NCBI GenBank assembly: GCA_008330645.1
Contig: VLTN01000006.1
Span: 124,001-188,000, forward strand
Direction of reading: 5' to 3'
DNA from: Cafeteria roenbergensis
Lineage: Eukaryota > Sar > Bigyra > Bicosoecida > Cafeteriaceae
Length of the DNA: 64,000 bases
Below, one piece after another: positions 55,968-64,000 of the stretch. Position 1 is the first letter of the stretch. Each line of letters begins with the position of its first letter. Made by a program: the position numbers and the translations under genes. The notes under the pieces are model-generated. The model had not been told where the DNA came from. It worked only from the letters and a program-made list of their open reading frames with translations, and searched no databases.

Positions 55968-58900
55968 TCAGCGGCCCGCGGAGTCTAGGCGCGAGGGTGA
56001 TCCGACGGCAGCTCGCAGGGCAGCAAGGTCGCCCTCCGAGTCTGCGGCGCTCGCCTGCAACGCGTGCGCGCTCCGCAGCTTGGGCATGGACTGCACTGCC
56101 TGGACGAGGGCCGCGACGGCACCTTGGCCCAGCGAGTTGTGCGAGAAGTCGACAAGCTCGAGGCGCCTGCACAGCGGGAGCGACTCCGGCAGCGAGCCAA
56201 CCAACTCGTTGTGGCTCAGGTCCAGCACGCGGAGATGGCCTCCCAGAGCGCGGCACAGCGACTCCGGGACGCTCCCTAACAGGCGCCTGCCGCTGAGTCG
56301 GATCGCATGCACCCGCCCTGCTGTGTCGCAATGGACACCCTCCCAGGGCTCGGAGCACGGCTCGCCGAGCAAGCCGCCACGCTCTCCAGCAGGCCACGGG
56401 TTGGTCCAGTATTGCCCTCCTGTTGCCTCATAGAGGTCGACCAGCGCAGCCCGCGCTCGCTCGCTCGCCGGGCTGTCCCTGTGGCCGTACTCTCGAATGA
56501 GGTGCGTGTCGCGCGCGGCCTGCGCAGATGCAGCGCCGGGGACGCCAGGGAGCAGCTCGGAAAAGAAGCTTGCCCGGCGAAGCATCTGAGCCTCGCCAGC
56601 AGTTGCGCCGAGCGGAAGCGGGGGCGTGAGGCGCTCGATCGGCGCGGAGCATCCGCCTTGGCCCAGCCCGAGGCGCTGGCAGACCGGAGGCAGGTCCGGC
56701 CGCTCGTCTGGCTGAGACGCAAACGACGGAGGCGGGCAGCCATCCACGGGGCAAGGAGCGCACACCGTGTCAGACGCCGGCTGGCATGCCCTGGCTGCAA
56801 ACTCGCCGGGCGGGCAGGCCGAGCAGGCTTGGCATCGCCTGTCCCCAGCCGGGCCGCACGGTGCCGCTTCGAATGAGCCGGCAGGGCAAGGCCCCGAACT
56901 GCATGCCGCGCATCGCGCAGGCCGAGCCGCGGTGCACGGAGACCGGAGAAAGGCGCCGGGGCGGCACACGCCAACGTGGGCGCCGGGGGCCGCCAGCGAG
57001 GCCAGCGTCGCTGCGCCGCGAAGCTCCCCTGCGCCAGCACCAAAACTCGGCACCAGCCATCCAGAGTCGCGAGACGCTGCTGTGCTGCCCCCAGACGCCC
57101 CGGAAAGGGCCAACCACGGAGCCGCCCACTGCGGGGCGTCTGCTTGCGCCAGGGCGCCGCGCTCTTCCGCTTGGAGCACGGCACTGGCTCGCTGGACAGC
57201 CGCAGCTGAGCACTCGGCGATGTAGAAGGCGCCGGCATCTCTGCGCCCTCGACCTGCCGCCCCCGCCCCAATAGTCTCGCTTGCTTCGTGCGGCACAAAC
57301 TCTCCGTCGTCGAACGGCGCCCCCAGCACCACCAGTCCGGCAAGAGAGTCCGCGGCGATGCTGCGTCCAAGCCCGTCGAATGCCGACGATGCTCGGTGCG
57401 GACGGAGCCACTGCACTTGCAAGAAGCGTTGCTCGATCTGAGAGGCGTCGCTGGACGGCAGGTCAGCCTCGAAGACTGCGACCCCGGCGTCGTTCCATGA
57501 TGCTGACGAGTTCACGTTGAATTGCAGACGCCTCCACTCCTCCGAGTCCCCCGCTTCCCCGCCCACGGTCACCGACCCGTTGCTGTTGGCGCGTCCGGCT
57601 TGCCCGGAGACGAGTGCCTGGGCACCGTCGTCCTCGAGAAACGACGGCAGACTGCCCAGCGGGCCTGCGGTGCCTGGCCGTGCGCCTGGAAGCGCAAGCG
57701 CAACTGCCATGCCCACCATGTCGCCAGCTGCCCCCCAGCCGAGCGACAGCTTCCCGGTGAGCACGTCCTCGTCGAACCTTCCCGCGACTCGGCTCGTGAA
57801 TGTGTATGCCGCGCCGCTTGCGACCGAGCTGGCCGGGTCCGATGCCCCGGGAGCGCCAACCAGAATCCGACGGCCTGCTGTGGCCACGGAAAACCCAAAC
57901 CAGTCTGGAGAGCCAGCGGCGAGCTGCTCCATCGATTTGGCATCCGAGTACCTCCTTGATCCGTTCACACCGTAGTCCCCCGCTTGAAGCACCCCATCGC
58001 GAGCCACTTCCCACACGTCCAGCTGGTTCAGGAACGCTGCGGTCACAGTGCCTTGCGGAGCGCCAGGCGCGCCCACAGCCCCGGCATCGCCGTCAAGCGC
58101 GACCGCCCACCCGAACCTGGGGGCAGGCGAAGCGCCGGTGACTGGGGAGGATGGCTCCAGCAGCTGAGCAAGGCTCCACCGGCCCAGCGAGGACCGACGG
58201 AACACGAACACGCCGCCCACTCCTCCATCCATTCCAGGCGCGCCCACAAAGAGCCAATCACTTGAAATTGCCACCGACCTGCCAAACTGCATTCCCTCAG
58301 CCACTGCACCGGGCTTCCCCGCAGCACCCAAAGCCGCAGCGCCTGTCATGCTCGCGACCAGCTCCCACCTGCCCCGCTGCGCGGTCCACCGCCACAGAAC
58401 CACAGCACCTTCGCCCCGTGTCTGGGGAGTGCCCAGCGGCGGCAGAGACCCGGCTGAGCTGTTGCGGCTCGGCCCGCCGGCCACGATGAATCCTGACGAC
58501 GCCGACAAGGACGTGCCCAGCCCGAGGGAGTGCTGGCTGGGGTCTGCGGCCGCCGCACCGGCCATGGCAGCATCCGCGCAGATGGGGCCAGTGCCGGGCG
58601 CGCAGCGCTGAGGGGCCGCAAGCTCGGCCGCTTTCTTCCACCCAAGTGGGCTCGTGACGTCGCGGTGCATCACGACGACAGATCCCCGACCCCCGAGGCT
58701 TCCCGGCGCCCCTGCGGCAACGGCGCCGCCGGCGGGGCCGCTGGCCACTGCCACACTTGCCCCAAGTTGCGCCCCGGCAGCGCTGATCTCGGCTCCCGCG
58801 ACGCGAAGTGCGCACATATGCAAGCCGATCGAGACTCGCCCGGCAAGGCGACTGCAGTCGTCCGGAGGCAGGGGCGCTGGCAGCGGAACAGAGAACACTT

Positions 58901-60977
58901 CGCCACTTCCCCAAAATTCGGGGTCGTCTGCAACGAAGAAGAGTCGTTGGCGAAACGCTACAAACGATCTCGGGGACGAGCCTTTGGGACCCGCAATGCC
59001 CTCCCACAAGAGTCTCGCTGGCGCCGCTGGCTCTGCAACGAAGAGCTCTCGACCTGTGGCAGGGGTCCGAGCAGAAAAGTAGAGCCTCCCGCCAATAACG
59101 GTCAAGGATTCGGGGTCTGAGCCGGGCGGTCCGGCGACCAAGTCAGCCAGCAGGGCGGGGGGCACCGGGGGAAGCACAAGTGCCGAGGCGGGCTTGGGTG
59201 GCGCAGCGCCCCAGGCGTGAAGCACCATGACTTCGCGACCGTGAGCTGCGGACCAAGCCGTGAACGCGAGCGTTTCGCCGTTCAGGGCGACCAAGTCGCG
59301 AGGGTCTGACCCTATCGCACCTGGGATGGCATCGACAAGGAGCTTTGGCGCGCCCAGGGCATCCCCGGACTCGCCGTCGTCGACGCGCATGCCAAAGAGC
59401 TCCCGCCCATGCTCCGGCGTCCAAGCCGTGAACACGACAATGCCGTCGAAGTCAACAAAGTCGCGCGGGCTTGAGCCAGTAGGCCCCGCCACGATGTCAG
59501 CGTGCTGCCAGGGCGACGCGCTCGATTGAAACGCCGCAGGGCGCCCCCTGCCGGCCAGTGCAAGGCCCGGACCGACAGAGGCCCCGGGCGGCACTCCCAT
59601 CGCCCACAGCTCGTCTCCCGCAAGCCCCGAGCCGTCCGAGGCGGCAAACAGAACCCACCGGCCGTTGCACACAGCTCTCACTGCGTGTGCATGCTCGTGC
59701 CACTCACTGCTGCTCGCATTCGCCGGCGCCACGCGATCGAGCTCGTCGGCAAGAAGCGGCGGCTGGGGCGGCGCACGAATCCCTCGCGGCAGCTCGAACA
59801 TCGCTAGCCTTCCACTCCAAGCCGATGATGGGCCGACACTGCCGTCGGCGACGAACAGCGCCCTCGGTCCGCCACCGTCGTGCAGGTCTGCGACCACAAC
59901 GTCTCGAGGCTCGTTGGTTGCTGCCACTCGCCCGCCCTCCACTGGCCCACTGGGCGGCAGCGCCACGGGCCAATCTGCTCGCAGCATGCCGCTCCCGTCA
60001 TGCGCAGCGACTCTCAGCTGCCTGTGCCCTGCACCGTCGGTGGCGGCAAACAGGGCGACGTCGCCCAACACCGCAAGAGGACACGCGCTTGCGTTGCCGC
60101 GAACGCCCACGTTGACGTCGGACACCTCGCGGGCGCTCTCGAGGCCGTCGGAGCTGAGCTCAAGGAGCTCGTGGCTGAAACCCGGCGCGAAGCGTCCGCC
60201 CAATATGATGCTCCTCGGCAAGGGAAGCAGGCACTGCGCGTCTGTGCTTGTCCCAGCAGGGGTTGGTTTCGCGACGGGCTCCACCAACCGTCCAGGGGAG
60301 CCTGCCTCCGTCAGACCGGCCGCGTCGAGCTCCTCCGAGAGGCGAGGCAGGGCGCCCGCCCCACCGGGCCTGCTCGACCCCACGAAGGCGCCTGTCCTGT
60401 CCCACATCAGGGACTGCCCCCTCGAGGCGTTGGTCCAGCATGCAGAAGCCGTCTCGCTCGGCGCATCGGGCAGTTGAAGCGACACGCAGCCGCCCGCTGC
60501 CGGGGCACGAAGCACGTCCCGAGAGGGCAGCCCCGCCCCCCATGGGGTCGTGTCCCGCTCTGAAAGGACCGGCACGTCATGCGGGACTCGCCACGACTCC
60601 GCGAAGCGGTGCCAGTGGTCTCCGCGCGCGTCGCCCTCGCCGCCGAAGACGAGAGCCACTTCGCCCGGCCACAGAGTCAGGTTCCGCAGGAGCTGTGCGG
60701 TGCGGTTCAACGGCTGGCCCTCTCCGGAAGACACAGTGAGCAGGGCACCCCTCAGGCTTCGAGGGGCGTCCCCGGTGTTCACAATCTCCAACCACGCGCC
60801 GGCCCCGCCGTCCGTTGGCGCCGTGGCAGCCGCTGGCATGGCCTCCCCAGAGCCACTCTGTAGCGCCGGCCATACCATCGCTTCCGACACGCGGAGCAGC
60901 GGGCCAGCGAAGCCCGTGCCCGCGAGCAGCGCGGCCAGGACGCTCACGGTGGCCGTCCGCGCCGCTCGTTGCGGCAT
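55968..60977 (-). CDS. Large secreted mosaic: lamin-tail-like, ELW repeats, FG-GAP repeats, Cys-rich, LRR
   Basis: One exon of 1669 residues from Met at 60977, which starts a signal peptide (V-S-V-L-A-A-L-L-A-G-T-G-F-A). Order: a lamin-tail-like segment (about 30-113, with W-L-E-I-V-N-T-G-D and L-W-P-G-E-V-A-L-V); at least four ELW-type repeats (about 490-690), such as G-S-D-P-E-S-L-T-V-I-G-G-R-L-Y-F and T-G-R-E-L-F; four or more FG-GAP-type repeats (about 720-1226, with F-G-R-S-V-A-I-S-S-D-W-L-F-V-G-A-P-G); TNFR-like Cys repeats (about 1336-1420, C-x2-C pairs); and a C-terminal LRR module (about 1503-1646) opening with L-Y-E-A-T-G-G-Q-Y-W-T-N-P-W and C-S-E-P-W-E-G-V-H-C. No transmembrane helix or anchor is visible, so it looks secreted. 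A cell-wall, adhesion or prey-contact role is guesswork. Confidence 0.85.
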   Translation of the reverse strand: MPQRAARTATVSVLAALLAGTGFAGPLLRVSEAMVWPALQSGSGEAMPAAATAPTDGGAGAWLEIVNTGDAPRSLRGALLTVSSGEGQPLNRTAQLLRNLTLWPGEVALVFGGEGDARGDHWHRFAESWRVPHDVPVLSERDTTPWGAGLPSRDVLRAPAAGGCVSLQLPDAPSETASACWTNASRGQSLMWDRTGAFVGSSRPGGAGALPRLSEELDAAGLTEAGSPGRLVEPVAKPTPAGTSTDAQCLLPLPRSIILGGRFAPGFSHELLELSSDGLESAREVSDVNVGVRGNASACPLAVLGDVALFAATDGAGHRQLRVAAHDGSGMLRADWPVALPPSGPVEGGRVAATNEPRDVVVADLHDGGGPRALFVADGSVGPSSAWSGRLAMFELPRGIRAPPQPPLLADELDRVAPANASSSEWHEHAHAVRAVCNGRWVLFAASDGSGLAGDELWAMGVPPGASVGPGLALAGRGRPAAFQSSASPWQHADIVAGPTGSSPRDFVDFDGIVVFTAWTPEHGRELFGMRVDDGESGDALGAPKLLVDAIPGAIGSDPRDLVALNGETLAFTAWSAAHGREVMVLHAWGAAPPKPASALVLPPVPPALLADLVAGPPGSDPESLTVIGGRLYFSARTPATGRELFVAEPAAPARLLWEGIAGPKGSSPRSFVAFRQRLFFVADDPEFWGSGEVFSVPLPAPLPPDDCSRLAGRVSIGLHMCALRVAGAEISAAGAQLGASVAVASGPAGGAVAAGAPGSLGGRGSVVVMHRDVTSPLGWKKAAELAAPQRCAPGTGPICADAAMAGAAAADPSQHSLGLGTSLSASSGFIVAGGPSRNSSAGSLPPLGTPQTRGEGAVVLWRWTAQRGRWELVASMTGAAALGAAGKPGAVAEGMQFGRSVAISSDWLFVGAPGMDGGVGGVFVFRRSSLGRWSLAQLLEPSSPVTGASPAPRFGWAVALDGDAGAVGAPGAPQGTVTAAFLNQLDVWEVARDGVLQAGDYGVNGSRRYSDAKSMEQLAAGSPDWFGFSVATAGRRILVGAPGASDPASSVASGAAYTFTSRVAGRFDEDVLTGKLSLGWGAAGDMVGMAVALALPGARPGTAGPLGSLPSFLEDDGAQALVSGQAGRANSNGSVTVGGEAGDSEEWRRLQFNVNSSASWNDAGVAVFEADLPSSDASQIEQRFLQVQWLRPHRASSAFDGLGRSIAADSLAGLVVLGAPFDDGEFVPHEASETIGAGAAGRGRRDAGAFYIAECSAAAVQRASAVLQAEERGALAQADAPQWAAPWLALSGASGGSTAASRDSGWLVPSFGAGAGELRGAATLASLAAPGAHVGVCRPGAFLRSPCTAARPARCAACSSGPCPAGSFEAAPCGPAGDRRCQACSACPPGEFAARACQPASDTVCAPCPVDGCPPPSFASQPDERPDLPPVCQRLGLGQGGCSAPIERLTPPLPLGATAGEAQMLRRASFFSELLPGVPGAASAQAARDTHLIREYGHRDSPASERARAALVDLYEATGGQYWTNPWPAGERGGLLGEPCSEPWEGVHCDTAGRVHAIRLSGRRLLGSVPESLCRALGGHLRVLDLSHNELVGSLPESLPLCRRLELVDFSHNSLGQGAVAALVQAVQSMPKLRSAHALQASAADSEGDLAALRAAVGSPSRLDSAGR

Positions 60978-61259
60978 GCCTCCGCCGCGGTCGCCGCGAC
61001 TGCCGTCGGCAGCGCGCCCCGGCGAGACGCGGAGGCGCCCGTGCAGCTGCGAACAAGCTGGCAGCTCCGCGGGTTCGCGCTCGCACTTGCCGCTTGCCGC
61101 GCAACGCTCGCCGGCGAAAACCGACGCGGGGCAGAGCTTTGGCTCTGCCGTGGGCGTCAGCTGGGCAAAACAGATGGCTGTCAGAGCTTGGCCGCCGCTC
61201 CCGACCTGCACAACAGCACCACCGCGCTGACGCAACCGGCCTCCGCATCGCCTGCACCG
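60978..61259. promoter_or_regulatory. Short divergent promoter (secreted mosaic / DUF442-like)
   Basis: These 282 bp lie between two divergent start codons, both of which have strong start support. The frame on the plus strand is open through this region but not conserved. Confidence 0.5.
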
Positions 61260-62426
61260 ATGGCAGCAGCTCTCCACCCCTCCGTGGTCTCCATGGACGA
61301 AGCCTTTGTGGTTGGCGGAAAGATGACGGCCGAGGAGCTCCGGGCGGCCGTCGAGGCGCACGGCATCAAGGGCATTGTCCAGCTCGCCGAGTGGCCCGAG
61401 CCCCTCGGAAAGGACCTGAGCGCCGCTGCAGGGGTGGGATCGGCCTTTTCCGCGGTTCCCGTGAGCGCTCCTGATCGAATCCTGGGCTTGCCACCCAGAA
61501 ACGACGGGGGGCAAGGGTGTTCAGCTGACAGGCACGTGGTCATTGCGCAGCTGCCCCGGCGCCTGTCCGGCTGCCTTGCGCGCCCCCCCCATGCCACCCG
61601 CCGCCCCGCACTCGGCAGCCCGTCGGTGACTCGGCGCATGCGCCGCGGCGCTTGCGGCCTCTTTCCAGTGTTGGCGGTCGCGTGTCTCGCGCTCTCTGGG
61701 TGTGTCCGTGCGGCGCAGGCAGAGGACGGCTTTTCAGCTGGCGCCGCAGATGGGGCGTGCAAGGCCATCGCCGACGCCGAGCGGCCCACCCTGGTGCTTT
61801 GCGCATCTGGCGCGCGCGCCTCTGCGGCCGTGTCGATTTTCCAGGCGCGCGAGCACCACACCACTCCGCAAGACGCGGTCGCAGACGGAATTGCCCGCAA
61901 CCTGAGATGGGCCGACATGGCCGTTTTGCGGCACTGGGTCGTCACTGGCATTCAGGCCGAGGAGTCCCGGCGCCTCGCCGCCGTCCACGCCTCGCTTCGG
62001 CGCGTGAGCGAGGACCTGTTTGCCGGCGGCACGATGTCCGCCGAAGAGCTTCGCGCGGCTGTCTCCACCAGCGGCGTCCGCACAGTCATCCAGCTCGTGC
62101 CGTTCCCTGAGCCATATGGCGAGAGTCTGCGTGACGCCCTCCCCGAGGACGTGGCCACGGAGTTCGTCCCGGCCGGCCCGCCCAGCAGCGAGTATTCGGC
62201 TGAGGCTGCGGCGCGTGCCATTGCCAAGGTCCAGGCCGCCGCGAAGCCCGTACTCGTGGTCTGCGTCTCCGGCAACCGTGCGGAGGCGCTCGCAGACATG
62301 GCCTCCGCTGAGGCCGAGGGCCTCAACGCGACGCAGCTCGCGGAGCGGGCGACGGCTGCGGGTCGCGTCTGGCCGACGCGGGACGTTGTGGCCGAGTGGG
62401 TCAAGGTGACCCTGCCTGCGGAGTAG
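61260..62426 (+). CDS. Tandem DUF442/rhodanese-like (protein-tyrosine-phosphatase-like) protein
   Basis: Exon 1 (61260-61460) and exon 2 (61719-62426) join in phase 0 over a 258-nt intron (GTGAGC...GGCGCAG), giving 302 residues. The protein is two copies of one domain. Copy 1 has G-G-K-M-T-A-E-E-L-R-A-A-V and L-V-L-C-A-S-G-A-R; copy 2 has G-G-T-M-S-A-E-E-L-R-A-A-V and L-V-V-C-V-S-G-N-R. The layout matches the DUF442 or beta-lactamase-hydrolase-like phosphatase family, with a C-x4-R loop as in rhodaneses. Both copies keep Cys and Arg, so both could be active. Sulfide/persulfide or phosphatase chemistry cannot be told apart by eye. Exon 2 joins the two halves of copy 1 exactly where copy 2 is continuous, which supports the intron. 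Confidence 0.75.
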   Translation: MAAALHPSVVSMDEAFVVGGKMTAEELRAAVEAHGIKGIVQLAEWPEPLGKDLSAAAGVGSAFSAVPVSAPDRILGLPPRNDGGQGCSADRHVVIAQLPRRLSGCLARPPHATRRPALGSPSVTRRMRRGACGLFPVLAVACLALSGCVRAAQAEDGFSAGAADGACKAIADAERPTLVLCASGARASAAVSIFQAREHHTTPQDAVADGIARNLRWADMAVLRHWVVTGIQAEESRRLAAVHASLRRVSEDLFAGGTMSAEELRAAVSTSGVRTVIQLVPFPEPYGESLRDALPEDVATEFVPAGPPSSEYSAEAAARAIAKVQAAAKPVLVVCVSGNRAEALADMASAEAEGLNATQLAERATAAGRVWPTRDVVAEWVKVTLPAE

Positions 62427-62684
62427 ACTGTCCCCACACCGTTCCGTTTGGTTCCGCTTGCGACTCGGCGCGGGACCGACGACTGTTGTTGCCACCCCTC
62501 TGCCGTGCCAAAACCTGTCTCGAGGTTTCGCGCCCAGGACAGCCCCTCATGCCACCGGGGGGCCAGTGCGTGTTCGTATGTATGCGTGCGTGCGACTGAA
62601 GGCGCCCACGCTTATGCGAGTGCGTGTGACTCGGCGCGCGCGTTGGACGGAGCCAAACCAAGCAATCGAGCGAGGCGCATCCAC
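62427..62684. other. Convergent 3' spacer
   Basis: A 258-bp convergent gap. A GT-rich stretch (TGCGTGTTCGTATGTATGCGTGCGTG, split across 62567-62593) lies downstream of the DUF442-like stop and may serve 3'-end formation. Confidence 0.5.
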
Positions 62685-64000
62685 TCACTTGCCGCTGGCA
62701 GGCCCCCAGAGCTTGGCGGTGCCGTCCCAGCCGCACGTGGCCACCACTTGGCCAATCGAAGGATGCCAGGCGCACCCGATGCAGGGACCAGAGTCGTGGG
62801 CGTGAAGCTTGGCATACGGCTTGCGCGACTTCCAGTCCCACACCCAGAGGCGGCCCTGGCCGTCGCCCGATGCGAGGAACTGTCCGTTGGCGGACAGCGA
62901 GAGCTTGCAGGCGTAGCCGGCGTTGATGTGGCCCGTGAACTTGATCTTGCGGTTCTGGATGAACTTTGGCGACACCGAGTAGACCAGGATCTGGTTGTTC
63001 ATCGACTGGGCGCACCACATCGACTGCGACGGGTGCATGGTTGCACACGGGATTGAGTGCATCTCCGGGTCCTGGATCCAGCGCATCGGCACGTTGATGC
63101 CGTGCTCCCACACGAAGATCTTCTTGTCGTCTCCCGTGGTGACGAGCCGCCTGCCCTCGTCAAAGTACGTCACGGTCGTCACGTTGTCAATGTGATACGT
63201 GTACGTCTGCACGATCTCGCCCGAGCGGGCGTCGAACTGCGTGGCGCGCCGGTCCGAGGCGCCGACCACGAAAACGTCCTCTTCCCCGGGCCTGAAGGTC
63301 ACGCAAGACGGGGTGCCCTTGGCAGCGGTCTGGTAGGAGCCGGTGCACTTGCCCGTCTCGGTGTCCCAAATCTTCACGTGCGTGTCGTACGAGGCGGTGG
63401 CGAAGCTCCTTCCGTCCGACCGGAACGTTGCCTGGCGCACGCCGGCAGTGTGCCCGCAGTACACCCGCTGGCACTTTCGCGTCCCGGAAGTTTGCCAGAT
63501 GCGCACCGTGTTGTCGAGCGAGGCCGTGAGCAGGAGGTGGCCGGTGTCGGGGAAGAAGGCCACGTCCTGCACGCCCTTGGAGTGCCCGATGTACCGGTGG
63601 AGGCACTTGCGAGGCACGGCCGCGACGCGGTCCGCAGGGTCAATGGCAGCGGCGGCGCGCTCCGCGGCAGGCGGCTCCACCCACGACTTGCCCTGGTAGT
63701 CCGTCTCCTCCTTTCCGAGGAAGTCCGACGTCGCCGCCTCCGCGGACATGCCGTCCTTGGGATCACCGCCCTCCGCCTTGCGCCGGCGCTGGCGACGAGC
63801 TGCTGCCAGGCTGCCCGGGCCAGACGCCCCTCCCGACGAGGCGCCCGCAGCGGCTGCGGCTCCCGACGAGGCAGGGCCGCTCTCGCCGTGCGCCGCCCCG
63901 GTGGCGTCCTGGAACGCCCTCCCCCCTTCCCCCTCCTCAAGCTCGTCCTCGGGGAGCCCGAGCGCGACGCGGTGCTTGCGTTGCGCCTCCGTCAGCGCGC
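62685..64000 (-). CDS. CDC40: Pre-mRNA-processing factor 17 (PRP17/CDC40), 5' end beyond window
   Basis: The frame is open from the window edge to the stop at 62685, so the N-terminus is missing; about 438 residues are visible. The pre-WD segment F-L-G-K-E-E-T-D-Y-Q-G-K-S-W is the PRP17 signature. Seven WD40 repeats follow, starting C-L-H-R-Y-I-G-H-S-K-G-V-Q-D-V-A and including S-L-D-N-T-V-R-I-W and S-Y-D-T-H-V-K-I-W, and ending G-W-D-G-T-A-K-L-W-G. PRP17 is a nuclear spliceosome component needed for the second transesterification step. The visible N-terminal part is Ala/Gly/Arg-rich. No intron is apparent in the visible portion; a Met at 63749 is internal relative to the family, so it is not taken as the start. 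Confidence 0.93.
   Translation of the reverse strand, partial: ALTEAQRKHRVALGLPEDELEEGEGGRAFQDATGAAHGESGPASSGAAAAAGASSGGASGPGSLAAARRQRRRKAEGGDPKDGMSAEAATSDFLGKEETDYQGKSWVEPPAAERAAAAIDPADRVAAVPRKCLHRYIGHSKGVQDVAFFPDTGHLLLTASLDNTVRIWQTSGTRKCQRVYCGHTAGVRQATFRSDGRSFATASYDTHVKIWDTETGKCTGSYQTAAKGTPSCVTFRPGEEDVFVVGASDRRATQFDARSGEIVQTYTYHIDNVTTVTYFDEGRRLVTTGDDKKIFVWEHGINVPMRWIQDPEMHSIPCATMHPSQSMWCAQSMNNQILVYSVSPKFIQNRKIKFTGHINAGYACKLSLSANGQFLASGDGQGRLWVWDWKSRKPYAKLHAHDSGPCIGCAWHPSIGQVVATCGWDGTAKLWGPASGK

Overview
The window is nuclear DNA of a GC-rich, intron-bearing, flagellated protist. The evidence is spliceosomal introns in most genes, nucleus-encoded mitochondrial proteins (TIM50, uL15m, a Tim44/mL45-type protein), a cullin, eIF2-alpha, the splicing factor PRP17, and a CCDC103-type axonemal dynein assembly factor. 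The very high GC content, short GTGAG...GCAG introns, a large Tmc-type multi-membrane-pass PAS protein and plant/stramenopile-style LRR ends suggest a heterotrophic stramenopile, possibly a bicosoecid such as Cafeteria. That placement is inference; no rRNA or other barcode is present. I recognised no viral gene, transposon gene, CRISPR array or tRNA.

Layout, left to right: the 3'-truncated Tmc-type PAS membrane protein (-); a Tim44/mL45-like protein with an embedded WW motif (-); a CCDC103-like factor (+); a secreted S10 serine carboxypeptidase (-); a BRO1-domain protein (-); an unrecognised coiled-coil protein (-); eIF2-alpha (-); an APC-type transporter (+); a secreted GH31 glycosidase (-) divergent from an MRH/EGF type I membrane protein (+); a roughly 6000-residue membrane protein with an FG-GAP/FN3/EGF/PSI ectodomain and a cytosolic RING-H2 finger (+); a UPF0729-like micro-membrane protein (+); TIM50 (-) divergent from cullin-1 (+); LSM12 (-) divergent from an AcpS-type phosphopantetheinyl transferase (+); mitochondrial uL15 (-); a 1669-residue secreted ELW-repeat/FG-GAP/Cys-rich/LRR mosaic (-) divergent from a tandem DUF442/rhodanese-like protein (+); and the 5'-truncated PRP17 (-) at the right edge.

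I rebuilt 25 introns by requiring reading phase to match on both sides and, where possible, protein family continuity across the junction. Six gene pairs are divergent with 0.24-0.68 kb between start codons. Functional groups that stand out are mitochondrial import and translation, ubiquitin ligation (cullin-1 and the giant RING receptor), secreted hydrolases with a possible mannose-type sorting receptor, and two very large secreted or surface adhesion-like mosaics. The giant RING-H2 receptor is the most unusual object. It appears to join an adhesion-type ectodomain of more than 5500 residues, one membrane pass and an ATL-like E3 ligase tail in one polypeptide, almost all of it in a single 17.9-kb exon.
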